A stretch of DNA of 64,000 bases from Hyphomicrobiales bacterium (GCA_002709005.1 PAPH01000009.1:16967-80966); one strand, 5' to 3'. Counted from the stretch's first letter, positions 31,342-40,600 are shown. The notes: generated by a model from the letters alone, not told the origin. A program made the numbers and translations.

Positions 31342-32642
31342 CGGCGAAAATACTCCGCGGGCGGCTGCTCTCCTTCCTCGCGCGTCCCGCCGGGCGGGAT
31401 GACACGTCTAGCTATTTTTTCGAGGAGGACGGCGCGCTGCTGATCGCCGAGGGCCGCATCGCGGCGACCGGGACGTTCAGCGAGATCATGGACGAGGCCG
31501 ATGAAGGGATCGAGGTCATCGATCACCGGCCGCACCTCATTCTGCCGGGCTTCATCGATCCGCATATCCACTTCCCGCAGATGCAGGTGACCGCATCTTA
31601 CGCGGCAAGCCTGCTCGAATGGCTCAACACCTACACCTTCGTCGAGGAACAGCGTTTTGCCGACCGCGAGCACGCGGCCCGCTTCGCCGATCTGTTCTTC
31701 GACGAACTGCTGCGGCACGGCACCACCACGGCGTCGGCCTTCTGTTCGGTGCACACCACTTCCGCCGACGCGTTTTTCGAGGCCGCCTGCCAGCGCAAGC
31801 TGATGATGATTGGCGGCAAGGTGATGATGGACCGCAACGCGCCCGGCAAGCTGACGGACACACCGGAGAAAAGCTACGAGGACACCAAGAAGGTCATCTC
31901 GCGCTGGCATGGGCGGGGACGCGCGTTGGTGGCGATCACACCGCGGTTTGCGATTACCTCGACGCCCGAGCAACTGGAGATGGCGCAGGCGCTCTCCGAG
32001 GAGTTTCCCGATCTTCACATCCAGACGCATCTTTCGGAGAACGATGCCGAGATCGAATTGACGATGAAGCTCTATCCGGAGGCGAAGGACTATACCGACG
32101 TCTATGCGCGTTACGGGCTTCTGGGGCGGAAGACGCTGCTCGGCCATGCCATCCATCTTTCAGACCGCGAGATGGACGCCATCGCGGAAGCAGGCTCCAT
32201 CGCCGTGCACTGCCCAACCTCGAACCTGTTCCTGGGCTCCGGGCTGTTCGATCTCGAACGGCTCGACGCGAAGAACGTCAGGGTCGCGGTCGCGACCGAC
32301 ATCGGCGGCGGCACCAGCTATTCCATGCTGCGGACGCTCGACGAGGCCTACAAGATCCAGCAATTGAAGAAGAACCGGCTCTCGCCGATCGAAAGCTTCT
32401 GGTGGGCGACGCGCGGCAACGCCGAAGCTCTCGGGCTGGAAAAGCGGATCGGCACGCTTGCCGCTGGCAGCGACGCCGACATCATCGTGCTGGACTCCGC
32501 CGTGACCCCTGCTATGGCTATCCGGCGCGAGACGGTGGAAACGCTCGAGGAAGAACTCTTCCTGCTCCAGACCATGGGCGATGACCGTTGTGTCCGCGAG
32601 GTCTATGTCGCGGGCCGTGCCTCCCATCCCGACCGGCGCTGA
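31338..32642 (+). CDS. guaD: Guanine deaminase
   Basis: The enzyme deaminates guanine to xanthine, feeding xanthine dehydrogenase. The 434-residue amidohydrolase has the metal motif His76-x-His78 (GFIDPHIHFPQ). It also has QTHLSENDAEIE, GHAIHLSDREMDAIAE and the Asp motif VATDIGGGTSYSM. Its start overlaps the puuD stop by four bases, so guanine deamination and urate oxidation are made together. Confidence 0.93.
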   Translation: MTAKILRGRLLSFLARPAGRDDTSSYFFEEDGALLIAEGRIAATGTFSEIMDEADEGIEVIDHRPHLILPGFIDPHIHFPQMQVTASYAASLLEWLNTYTFVEEQRFADREHAARFADLFFDELLRHGTTTASAFCSVHTTSADAFFEAACQRKLMMIGGKVMMDRNAPGKLTDTPEKSYEDTKKVISRWHGRGRALVAITPRFAITSTPEQLEMAQALSEEFPDLHIQTHLSENDAEIELTMKLYPEAKDYTDVYARYGLLGRKTLLGHAIHLSDREMDAIAEAGSIAVHCPTSNLFLGSGLFDLERLDAKNVRVAVATDIGGGTSYSMLRTLDEAYKIQQLKKNRLSPIESFWWATRGNAEALGLEKRIGTLAAGSDADIIVLDSAVTPAMAIRRETVETLEEELFLLQTMGDDRCVREVYVAGRASHPDRR

Positions 32643-32670
32643 CGGGCTGGTCCAGGCACAAGAGCAAATC

Positions 32671-33078
32671 ATGGAAACGACCGTTGAATTGCATAACGTC
32701 CCCGGCACCGGCGCGGCGATGGGCTGGGCCGGCGGCCACACCGTGGTGATCGACCGCCCGGAAGGGCGCGCCGGCGGCATGGGGCTCGGTTTCAGCGGCG
32801 CGCAGATGCTGGCGGTGGCGGTGGGCGGCTGCTTCTGCAACAGCCTGCGCTACGCGGCCGCCTCCCTCGATATAGAGATCGACGTCGTCGAGGTTTCGGT
32901 GACCGTCGTGCTCGGTGGAGAGCCGCTGGTGACGCAGGAAGCCCGGCTGGACGTCCACTGCACCCGCACCGACGGCGGCGACACCAGCGAACTGATAGAG
33001 AAGACGAAGCAGACCTGCATGGTCGCCAACACTCTGCAACGGGGTGTGAAACTGACCGTCGGTACACGCGCGTCCTAG
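32671..33078 (+). CDS. OsmC family protein
   Basis: From the ATG at 32671 the protein has 135 residues and the OsmC/Ohr fold pattern. The central helix reads AVGGCFCNSLRYAAA with two cysteines, and a second Cys segment (KTKQTCMVANTL) is near the end. OsmC and Ohr proteins are thiol peroxidases acting on organic hydroperoxides; this sequence is from the wider family and its activity is not certain. It follows guaD after 28 bases, probably in the same operon. An earlier in-frame ATG (32581) lies inside guaD and has no ribosome site. Confidence 0.8.
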   Translation: METTVELHNVPGTGAAMGWAGGHTVVIDRPEGRAGGMGLGFSGAQMLAVAVGGCFCNSLRYAAASLDIEIDVVEVSVTVVLGGEPLVTQEARLDVHCTRTDGGDTSELIEKTKQTCMVANTLQRGVKLTVGTRAS

Positions 33079-33139
33079 CCTCGATGCTTGTCAGACATCA
33101 GACCCGGCAACCGAATTTCGCCTATGTCATAATTCTGTC

Positions 33140-33154
33140 TTAACCATTCATTAA
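33140..33154. promoter_or_regulatory. CtrA-type binding site
   Basis: TTAACCATTCATTAA matches the full CtrA consensus TTAA-N7-TTAA and contains the TTAACCAT half-site. CtrA is the cell-cycle response regulator of alphaproteobacteria and often overlaps the -35 region of its targets. The nearest plus-strand transcribed unit would be the hairpin-terminated segment just downstream; on the minus strand the nearest gene, osmC, points the other way. Confidence 0.6.
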
Positions 33155-33174
33155 GGATATCGGTGCAAGCTGTT

Positions 33175-33249
33175 AGACAGCAACGGTTTTCAAAGCCGTT
33201 TAGGGTCGCGTGTGCACGGATGTACTGCCACGCGGCTTTTGCTTTTTTA
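33175..33249 (+). ncRNA. Candidate small RNA under a CtrA box
   Basis: After the CtrA box come a small stem-loop (AACGG...CCGTT, 33182-33200) and an 8-bp terminator stem, GTCGCGTG/CACGCGGC (33205-33212 with 33229-33236). The terminator is followed by TTTTGCTTTTTTA. A transcript of roughly 65-80 nt would fit between promoter and terminator. No reading frame is preserved. The 5' end is estimated from the expected distance to the CtrA box and is not directly seen. Confidence 0.45.
33205..33249 (+). terminator. Intrinsic terminator in the osmC-uraH gap
   Basis: The GTCGCGTG/CACGCGGC stem (one U-G pair, 16-base loop) and the T-rich tail TTTTGCTTTTTT read on the plus strand. It could end the candidate small RNA or, alternatively, the puuD-guaD-osmC transcript. 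Confidence 0.7.
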
Positions 33250-33271
33250 GGCTTCCCGAAAATCCGGAACG

Positions 33272-33378
33272 CTAGAGCATCCTGCCTTCAGGCGGAATCG
33301 CCTGAGGCAGAAAAGATGCTCTACAATCAAAGGAGTAGAGCGTGCTTTGTGCGTCCATATGGACGCACGCCGCTCTAG
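33272..33378. repeat. Double-hairpin palindromic intergenic element
   Basis: Two nested palindromes share the ends TAGAGC/GCTCTA. The first (33273-33323) pairs TAGAGCATC with GATGCTCTA around an inner 12-bp stem, CTGCC...GGCAG. The second (33336-33377) pairs TAGAGCG with CGCTCTA around the perfect palindrome GTGCGTCCATATGGACGCAC (33349-33368). This is the shape of dispersed rhizobial intergenic elements (RIME-like). It ends two bases before the uraH stop and may also terminate the puuE-uraH operon. Only one copy occurs in this window. Confidence 0.65.
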
Positions 33379-33380
33379 CC

Positions 33381-33755
33381 TCAACTGCCGCGATAGGTGG
33401 AGTAGCTGTAGGGCGAGACCAGCAGCGGCACGTGGTAGTGGCTCTCCGCATCGGCGATCCCGAAACGGATCGGAATGACGTCGAGAAACGGCGGTTCCGG
33501 AATTTCGACACCGGCTTCGCGGAAATAATCCCCAGCGTGAAAGACGAGCCGGTAGACGCCGGCGCGCATTTCGGTGCCGAGCAGCAGCGCGCCGTCGACA
33601 CGGCCGTCGTAGTTGGTGATCATGGAACGGATCGACACCCACTCGCCGCTTTCGAGCCTGAAGAGCTCTATCTGCATTCCGGAGGCAGGCACGCCGCTCG
33701 CGGTATCGAGAACATGGGTGGTGAGCCGGCCTTCGCCCTGCTTGACGTTGGTCAT
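33381..33755 (-). CDS. uraH: 5-Hydroxyisourate hydrolase
   Basis: This transthyretin-like enzyme hydrolyses 5-hydroxyisourate, the product of PuuD, to OHCU. The 124-residue protein has the N-terminal THVLDTASG (His14) and the C-terminal family signature YRGS, preceded by [25 protein letters not shown] site supports the ATG at 33755. There is no signal peptide, so it is cytoplasmic. It is the last gene of puuE-uraD-allA-uraH on the minus strand. Confidence 0.95.
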   Translation of the reverse strand: MTNVKQGEGRLTTHVLDTASGVPASGMQIELFRLESGEWVSIRSMITNYDGRVDGALLLGTEMRAGVYRLVFHAGDYFREAGVEIPEPPFLDVIPIRFGIADAESHYHVPLLVSPYSYSTYRGS

Positions 33756-33767
33756 TTCCCTCTCCCT

Positions 33768-34259
33768 TCAAGGCGCCAGAAGACTGTAGGGTGCGGGATA
33801 ATCCGCCTCCTCGAGATTGTTGCCGGGACCATCCCGGTCGACAACCAGAAAATCGCTGACCACGCCCAGCGCGATGAGCGGATGATGCCAGACGTTGCGG
33901 CCATATTGCAGGCCGATGTCGCCGGGCACAAGGAAGGCACGCGGTTCGCCCGGCCGTCCGCCCTCGTCCGGGGCGACCACGGCGATCCAATCACGGCCCG
34001 AGAGCGGGAAGAAGGCCTGGCTGCCGAGCGGGTGACGCTCCATCATGTCCACGCGGTAGGGCAAGTTTCGCGGCTGTCCGCGAAACAGGGAGATAATGGT
34101 CCCTCCGCCTTCCGTTTCCGTATCGGCTGTCGCGAGCGCATGAAAGCGCTCGGTCGTGCCACCGTTGATCAGGCGAAGTTCGGCCCCGTCGGTGGTCATC
34201 ACCGTGCCGAAAGGCGCGAAACTTCCAGCATCGATGGGCTCGCAGCGCAACTCGGTCAT
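33768..34259 (-). CDS. allA: Ureidoglycolate lyase
   Basis: The enzyme splits ureidoglycolate into glyoxylate and urea. The 163-residue cupin-fold protein has the family features FAPFGTVMTTDGAELRLINGGTTERFHAL, LFRGQPRNLPYRVDMMERHPLGSQAFFPL and GRNVWHHPLIAL. The start overlaps the uraD stop by four bases. Its urea product links this operon to the urease cluster 13-23 kb away. The allantoicase that would make its substrate is not in this window. Confidence 0.93.
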   Translation of the reverse strand: MTELRCEPIDAGSFAPFGTVMTTDGAELRLINGGTTERFHALATADTETEGGGTIISLFRGQPRNLPYRVDMMERHPLGSQAFFPLSGRDWIAVVAPDEGGRPGEPRAFLVPGDIGLQYGRNVWHHPLIALGVVSDFLVVDRDGPGNNLEEADYPAPYSLLAP

Positions 34260-34756
34260 GCCGTATCTCCGTTGACGAGATCGGTGATCCGGAAGTCGGC
34301 GATCCGCTCGACCTGGGCGCAGGCGACCTCGAACTCCTCGTCGAGCGTATGGGTGACGCGGTCCTCGAAAGCCTCGAGGATCGAATGCTTGTCGTGGCCG
34401 CGCACGGCTATGATGAAGGGAAAACCGAAGGTCTCCATGTAGCGGTCATTGAGCTCGGTGAACCGGGCGTGTTCATCCGGCGTCAAACGGTCGAGGCCTG
34501 CACCGGCCTGTTCCGCCTTTGACGAGGCGGTCAACTGATTGGCGAGCGCCAGTCGGCCGGCGAGATCCGGGTGGGCGCGCAGCACCTCGGTGCGTGCCCT
34601 GCGGCTCGCCGCCCGGAACTCGGCGCACATCGCCTCGTGCACGCCTGTCGAGGTCAGCGGCTCGCTGATGCGATCGTGATCCCAGGCGCGCTCGGCAATC
34701 CATGGGGAATGCTCGAACACATCGCCGAAGCGGTCGACGAATTCCTCTCGGGTCAT
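34256..34756 (-). CDS. uraD: OHCU decarboxylase
   Basis: UraD decarboxylates 2-oxo-4-hydroxy-4-carboxy-5-ureidoimidazoline to S-allantoin, the step after UraH. The 166-residue helical protein has FGDVFEHSPWIAERAW near the start and LRAHPDLAG (catalytic His region). ELNDRYMETFGFPFIIAVRGHDK follows, all typical of the family. The ATG at 34756 follows GGAGAG. It is second in the operon, 13 bases after puuE, and overlaps allA. Confidence 0.95.
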   Translation of the reverse strand: MTREEFVDRFGDVFEHSPWIAERAWDHDRISEPLTSTGVHEAMCAEFRAASRRARTEVLRAHPDLAGRLALANQLTASSKAEQAGAGLDRLTPDEHARFTELNDRYMETFGFPFIIAVRGHDKHSILEAFEDRVTHTLDEEFEVACAQVERIADFRITDLVNGDTA

Positions 34757-34769
34757 CTCGGCTCTCCGT

Positions 34770-35684
34770 CTATTCCGGCGGGTGGCGGGTGCGCCAGTGA
34801 TTGGCGATGTCGATGCGCCGGCAGACCCAGGCCTTGTCGTGCGAGGCGACGTAGTCGAGGAACCGGGCGAGCGCGGCGGCGCGGCCCGGCCGTCCGACCA
34901 GACGGCAGTGCAGCCCGATCGACATCATTTTCGGGCTGCCCGCGGCGCCCTCGGCCATCAACACATCGAAGCTATCCTTGAGATAGGTGAAGAACTGGTC
35001 GCCGGAATTGAACCCTTGCGGGGTGGCAAAGCGCATGTCGTTGGCATCAAGCGTATAGGGCACGATGAGATGCGGCCCGTTCGGCCCCTTGACGTAATAG
35101 GGAAGCTCGTCGGCATAGGAATCCGCGGAGTAGACGAAGCCGCCCTCCTCCATCACCAGCTTCAGCGTATTGATCGAGGGCTTGCCCTGGTAGATCCCGA
35201 GCGGCCGCGAGCCGGTGACCTCGGTGTGGATGCGCACGCATTCTGCGATGTGGCGGCGTTCTTCCTCCTCCGAAAAATCCCTGTACTCGAGCCAGCGCAG
35301 GCCGTGACTGGCGATTTCCCAGTCCGCTTCCTTCATGGCGGCGACGGCTTCGGGGTTGCGCGCCATGGCGAGCGCCACGCCGTAGACGGTGAGCGTCATC
35401 TTGCGCTCGGTGAACATGCGCCAAAGCCGCCAGAAGCCGGCGCGGGAGCCATATTCGTAGAGCGATTCCATATTGAGGTTTCGCTGTCCGGGCCAAGGCT
35501 GGGCACCGACGATTTCGGAGAGAAGCGATTCCGAGGCGGGATCACCGTCGAGAATCGAGCTCTCGCCGCCTTCCTCGTAGTTGAGCACGAACTGCACGGC
35601 GAGATGCGCGCCGTTCGGCCAGTCTGCGAAGGGGACATCTCGGCCATAGCCGACGAGATCGCGCGGATAGGTGTCAGTCGTCAT
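34770..35684 (-). CDS. puuE: Allantoinase PuuE
   Basis: This cofactor-independent allantoinase of the polysaccharide deacetylase fold opens the allantoin ring to allantoate. The 304-residue protein has RDLVGYGRDVPFADWPNGA, VQFVLNYEEGGE, EIASHGLRWLEYRDFSEEEE and the C-terminal GLHCRLVGRPGRAAALARFLDY, all typical of PuuE. It is the first gene of the operon, with a GGGGAA site at the start. Roughly 70 bases separate it from the oxidoreductase gene upstream. Confidence 0.95.
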   Translation of the reverse strand: MTTDTYPRDLVGYGRDVPFADWPNGAHLAVQFVLNYEEGGESSILDGDPASESLLSEIVGAQPWPGQRNLNMESLYEYGSRAGFWRLWRMFTERKMTLTVYGVALAMARNPEAVAAMKEADWEIASHGLRWLEYRDFSEEEERRHIAECVRIHTEVTGSRPLGIYQGKPSINTLKLVMEEGGFVYSADSYADELPYYVKGPNGPHLIVPYTLDANDMRFATPQGFNSGDQFFTYLKDSFDVLMAEGAAGSPKMMSIGLHCRLVGRPGRAAALARFLDYVASHDKAWVCRRIDIANHWRTRHPPE

Positions 35685-35753
35685 CAGGTTCCCCGGCTTG
35701 TTGCGGGGAAAGACTAGCAGCGCGCGCCGGAAAGTCGAGTGCGGCCAATGGCT

Positions 35754-36941
35754 TCAGCTGGCACGGGAGCGAGATTTGGCGATGTGCGCTCCGACCGCGA
35801 AGGACACCGGAATATCGGGCCCGCCGGTCGCGCCGAGGCTGGCGAGAACGGCGTCGGCCATATGATGGGCGATGCCGAAGGTGATCTTGTAGCCGCCAGC
35901 GATTGCGAAGACGCCCGGGCTATCCGGAATTTCTCCGAGCATCGGATCCCGGCCCGCCGGACGCGGACGCAGTCCGGCCCAGCGACGGATCAGCCGGGCA
36001 TTCCTCATTGCGGGAGACAACGCCCGTGCCTTTTCGATGACGGAATCGAGCTTCTCATCGGTCGAAAACGGCTCGGAGAACTCCGTCTCGCTGGTCGCTC
36101 CCACCGCCAGCGTGCCGTCGCCATGGGCGATGACATAGACGCCGTCGGCGAAGATGACAGGCAGTTCGTTCGCCGCTGCCGGGAGTTCGTCGGCCTCGAA
36201 AAGCGCCGCCTGCCCTTTCACCGGATTACCGAGCGCGCCGGCCGGGCTTCCGGTCAGGCCTTCGATCAGGGGGAACGCGCCCAGACCGGCGGCAATGACG
36301 AGATTTCCGAAGGAGATCTGCGTGGCCTCGGCAAGTTTCAGCGAACCGGCTTTGGCATCGATGCCGGCCGCTTCGCCCTCGACCAGCTGGAAAGATGCAT
36401 GGGCGTAAAGCGCTGCCTTCAGCGCGGCAAGCAGATGAACTGGCGAAATACGCGCGGAAAGATCGTCGAAGACGACGCCCAACGGAGCCTGCTCCACATC
36501 GAGCCATTCCGCGTAGGCTTCGGCTGCGGGAAGATTGTAGGCGAAGCGATCGCTCCAGACGGAGTTAGCCGCCTCCACCCTCGCCTCGGCCTGACCGCGC
36601 TGACGTAGGGAGACGAGGGGCGTCAGCCGGCCCACGCGGCGGTAGTGGACGGGCAATCCGGTTTCGACTTCCAGCCGCGCCGCTTCCTCTTCCAGCGCGC
36701 AGAGGGCGTCGAACTGGAACTGCTTCTTGCCGTCCCAGCGCTCGGGCATATGCGGCATGAGCGCGCCCATGAACCCGCCGCTGGCGCCGGCACCGACCGC
36801 GTCTTTCTCGACAAGGACAACGGAGAGACCGGCACGGAGTGCCTTGAGCGCGGTCCAGAGGCCAGCGACGCCCGCTCCCACCACGACGAGATCGGCCGAA
36901 ATTTGACCGAAGGGCGCAAGCTGTCTATCGGCTTGCGACAT
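35754..36941 (-). CDS. FAD-dependent oxidoreductase, MnmC C-domain-like
   Basis: The 395-residue DAO-family flavoprotein has the dinucleotide motif VVVGAGVAGLWTALKA (GxGxxG, 22-27). It also has VEKDAVGAGASGGFMGALMPH and RWAGLRPRPAGRDPMLGEIPDSPGVFAIAGGY. In E. coli the bifunctional MnmC fuses such an oxidase to the methyltransferase MnmD. Here the two are separate and divergent, so this protein probably removes the carboxymethyl group of cmnm5U34 in tRNA. A general amino-acid oxidase role cannot be excluded. Its ATG overlaps the mnmD ATG on the other strand by two bases. Confidence 0.78.
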   Translation of the reverse strand: MSQADRQLAPFGQISADLVVVGAGVAGLWTALKALRAGLSVVLVEKDAVGAGASGGFMGALMPHMPERWDGKKQFQFDALCALEEEAARLEVETGLPVHYRRVGRLTPLVSLRQRGQAEARVEAANSVWSDRFAYNLPAAEAYAEWLDVEQAPLGVVFDDLSARISPVHLLAALKAALYAHASFQLVEGEAAGIDAKAGSLKLAEATQISFGNLVIAAGLGAFPLIEGLTGSPAGALGNPVKGQAALFEADELPAAANELPVIFADGVYVIAHGDGTLAVGATSETEFSEPFSTDEKLDSVIEKARALSPAMRNARLIRRWAGLRPRPAGRDPMLGEIPDSPGVFAIAGGYKITFGIAHHMADAVLASLGATGGPDIPVSFAVGAHIAKSRSRAS

Positions 36942-37674
36942 GAGCGATCATTCCGGCGAACAGGACGGGGCGAACCCTTTGGAGATCGAGTGGCATGAGG
37001 GCGATATGCCCTATTCGCCGCAGTTTGGCGATCATTTTTACTCGCGCGGCGACGGGCGGCGCGAATGCGCCCACGTCTTCATCGGCGGTAACCGGCTGGA
37101 AGCCCGCTTCGCGGCCCGCGCCCCGCTGACCATCGCCGAGACCGGTTTCGGAACAGGACTGAACTTCGCCGAGACATGGCGGCAGTGGAAGGGGACGGCA
37201 ACCGAAAAGGCGACCCTCGCTTTCGTCAGCTTCGAACGCTACCCGATGCCGCGCGCGGCGATCGCGCGGGCACTCTCCGCCTGGCCGGAAATCACGGCGG
37301 AGGCTGCTGCACTCGTCGCACAATGGCCGGAGCAACCGGATGACAGCGACATCATCTTAGAGTTCGGGGCCGTCTCCCTCACCGTCCTCGTCGGAGTGGC
37401 GGAGGAGCGGATCGCGACCTGGAGCGGGATGGCGGATGCCTGGTATCTCGACGGGTTCGCGCCGTCGCGCAATCCCGAGATGTGGTCAGCGCAACTGATG
37501 AACGAAGTCGCGCGTCACACCGCGCCCGGCGGGTCCTTCGCGACCTATACATCGGCGGGATGGGTCCGGCGCAATCTCGCCGCGGCGGGGTTCGCTGTCG
37601 AGAAGCAGCCAGGCTTTGCCGGCAAGCGCGAGATGTGCGCCGGCCGGCTGGAAGACGTCACGCGCTGCGAATAA
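36940..37674 (+). CDS. mnmD: tRNA 5-methylaminomethyl-2-thiouridine methyltransferase MnmD
   Basis: MnmD methylates nm5(s2)U34 in the wobble position of tRNAs for Lys, Glu and Gln, using S-adenosylmethionine. The 244-residue protein has IEWHEGDMPYSPQFGDHFYS, the SAM-binding loop ETGFGTGLNF (67-76) and the C-terminal WYLDGFAPSRNPEMWS. It corresponds to the N-terminal half of E. coli MnmC (DUF752). There is no clear ribosome site. The gene's 3' end overlaps the convergent histidine kinase gene by 17 bases. Confidence 0.9.
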   Translation: MSDHSGEQDGANPLEIEWHEGDMPYSPQFGDHFYSRGDGRRECAHVFIGGNRLEARFAARAPLTIAETGFGTGLNFAETWRQWKGTATEKATLAFVSFERYPMPRAAIARALSAWPEITAEAAALVAQWPEQPDDSDIILEFGAVSLTVLVGVAEERIATWSGMADAWYLDGFAPSRNPEMWSAQLMNEVARHTAPGGSFATYTSAGWVRRNLAAAGFAVEKQPGFAGKREMCAGRLEDVTRCE

Positions 37675-40600
37675 AGCGCCCGGCGACATCGGCCGGAATC
37701 CAGTCCTGGATCTTGGCTTCCAGCTTTTCCGGGCTGATCGGCTTGCACAGATAATCGTCCATGCCGGCCTCCAGGCAACGCTCGCGGTCGCCGGTCAGCG
37801 CATGGGCGGTCACCCCGATCACCGGCGTGCGTCCCAGCGACGGGTCGGCGGCTTCGGCTTCGCGGATCCTGCCCGTTGCTTCGTAGCCATTCATCACGGG
37901 CATGGAGACATCCATCAGGACGATTGCGGGCCGGTGGACGCGCCATGCCTCGAAGGCCGCGCCGCCATCGGGAACGAGAAGATAGTTGACGCCGCTCTCC
38001 TCGAGGATCTGGGAGAAGACGATCTGGTTCACCTCATTGTCCTCGGCCACCAGGATATCGATCTTCGTGCCACCGGAGACGGGGTCGGGGTCCGCCTGGA
38101 CATGCGCCTCGGCCACGTTCGACGTTTCCGCCGCGTGCCGGGCGTGCATATCAGCCAGCCAGTCTCCCTCGACTTCCGTCTCGGGCGCGGGATCGGCGTC
38201 TTCGGGAACCAGCGGCGGCGAGGAAATGACACGTGGCGCTTCATCGTCTTTAACCGCTGGGGCCGCTTCGCGGTACTGGCGGATCTTGCTGCCGGCCCGC
38301 ATGGCGTTGACGAGCGTTTCCAGGAGAAGCGACGAGCGCGCCGGCTTCATCAACGTGGCCTGGATGTTGAGTTCGGCGAAATCCGGTTCCGCGGCGCGGA
38401 TATCCATCGACGTCAGCATGACGATGGGCAGTTCTTCCGCCGTGTAGCGGGCACGAATGGACCGGGCGACGTCAGCCCCGTTCCGCTCGGGCATGTGATA
38501 GTCGAGAATGAGCGCATCGACCTGCAGGCCATGGTGGCGGGCTGCCTCGAGAACCTCCTCACCCTCGGTGCCCGAACTTGCCGCGCATCCGTCAAGTCCC
38601 CAGGCGGTCAGTTGTTCGGACATGATCTGACGGTTGACCGCATTGTCGTCGATGACGAGCACGCGCGCGCCTTCTATGTCGATCTGCGGCTTTTCGGCGG
38701 GGACGAATTCGCGGTCGCGAGGCAGGCTCAAGCGGACAGTGAATACCGATCCCTTGCCGACCGTGCTTTCGACGCCGATTTCCCCTCCCATGAGGTCGAT
38801 CAGCCGCGCAGTGATGGCGAGCCCCAGACCGGTTCCCTCATGGCGGCGCGTGGAGGACGCATCGACCTGAGAGAATTTTTCGAAGACCGATTGCAACTTG
38901 TCTTCCGGAATGCCGACCCCGGTGTCCTCGACCTTGAGCGTCAGATCCAGGCGGTCCCCCGCCGCCGGTACGCCCGCGAGCTCGACGAGAACATGGCCGG
39001 CCTCGGTGAACTTGACGGCGTTGCCGAGCATATTGGTGAGAATCTGGCGGATGCGGCCGGCGTCGCCCACCACCCGGGCATCGAGCGAGGGAGCGATGCG
39101 GACGACGAGTTCCACGTCCTTTTCCACCGCGCGCGCCGAGACGAGCGCCGCCACGTCCTCGATGGTTTCGCGCAGATCGAAGGGCGCGGTTTCGAGCACC
39201 ATCTGCCCTGCGTCGATCTTCGAGAAGTCGAGAATGTCATTGATGATCGTCAGGAGCGCGGTGCCGGATTTGACGATTATATCGGTGAAGGTCTTCTGGC
39301 GGCCGTCGAGATTGGTGCGCGCCAGCAGTTCCGCCATGCCGAGCACGCCGTTCATCGGCGTGCGTATCTCATGGCTCATATTGGCGAGGAACTCGGACTT
39401 GGCGCGATCGGCCGCCTCGGCCTTCTCAACGAGTTCGGCAAGGCGCGTTTCGCGGTTCTTGGCGTCGGTGATGTCGGTATAGGTCACCACCAGCGTGCTC
39501 CGCGAGGTCGGCTGGGCGTTGACCTTGACCCAACTGCCGTTCGGCAGGCGACGCTCGCTGACATAGGCGGAACCTTCGCGGGCGCTCTCGATGATCGCCT
39601 CGATGGTTTCGTCGCGGCCCGTGAGGTCGAAATCGCCGCGGTCGCCGCAATATTCCAGATAGGCCCTCCAGTCGCTGCCCGGTCCGACGAGTTCCTTTGG
39701 AATGTCCATCATGCGGAGGAAGGTCGAGTTGGTGAAGCGAACCTTTTCGTCGACGACGATGAACAGACCCTGCGCCATGGCGCCGGCCGACATTCCAAGC
39801 AGTTCAGCGGCCGCTTCCGCGGTCTCGCGCGCGACCCGCAGCTCGGTTTCCCGCTGCTTCATCGCGGTGACGTCCATGGTGGAGCACAGGAGGAAGTCCT
39901 TTCCCTCCGAGGAACGGAAGCGCGCCTTGCTGGTCAGATGCACTTGCTCTCGGCCGTCGAGGCCGGGAATGTGCAACTCCATCTGCAACGGATCGCCGGT
40001 TTCGAGAACCTTCCTGTCGCTGTCGACGATAGGCTCGCGCGGCATGGCAACCACATTGGACCCGTTGTCGCCGATGAGCTTTTCCTCCGGCGTCTGCGTC
40101 AGCTCGACGAAGGCCTTGTTGACGAAGACGAACCTGCATTCCTCGTCCTTGACGAAGGTCGGCACCGGAAGGGCCTCCAGAACCGCGCGGTAGAGGCCGT
40201 TCTCGACTTCCTTTTCGGCGAGCGCCTGCTCGCGATGGACCAGTTCGGTCACATCGACGCGCAAGCCGAGGGTGGACCCGTCGGCGAGCTTCTGGTTGAC
40301 CATCCGCAGCCAGCGGCCGTTGCCGAGCTTGTCAACGAAGACCTGACCGTAGGCGTGATGGCTCTCCATCCGCGATCTGACCCACTCGTCGCGCGGATTG
40401 AGGATCCCCTGGCTGGCCCAGGCCGCCCGGAGCACCTCCTTGCGGCTCATGCCAGGGGTCATCGTGTAGGCGCCTTCGATGAGCTTGTGCAGGGCCGGGT
40501 TGGCGTAGACGAACTTGTCGTCCGGCCCGTAGAGAACGATCCCGACATCGATCTTGTCGAGCGCCTCGTGGAGGCGGGCATTGACGCCTTCCACCGCGCG

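Larger units (their letters stand above)
33079..33380. other. 302-base gap with CtrA box, terminator hairpin and palindromic repeat
   Basis: No protein-coding gene is supported between osmC and uraH. The gap contains, in order, a CtrA-type box (33140-33154), a possible small RNA ending in a strong terminator (to about 33249) and a double-hairpin repeat (33272-33378). A 71-codon GTG-initiated frame (33163-33378) runs through the repeat and has no ribosome site, so it is not called. Confidence 0.6.

Noticed and set aside
33163..33378. A 71-codon plus-strand frame in the osmC-uraH gap
   Set aside because: It starts with GTG, has no ribosome site, and is built from the terminator hairpin and the palindromic repeat.
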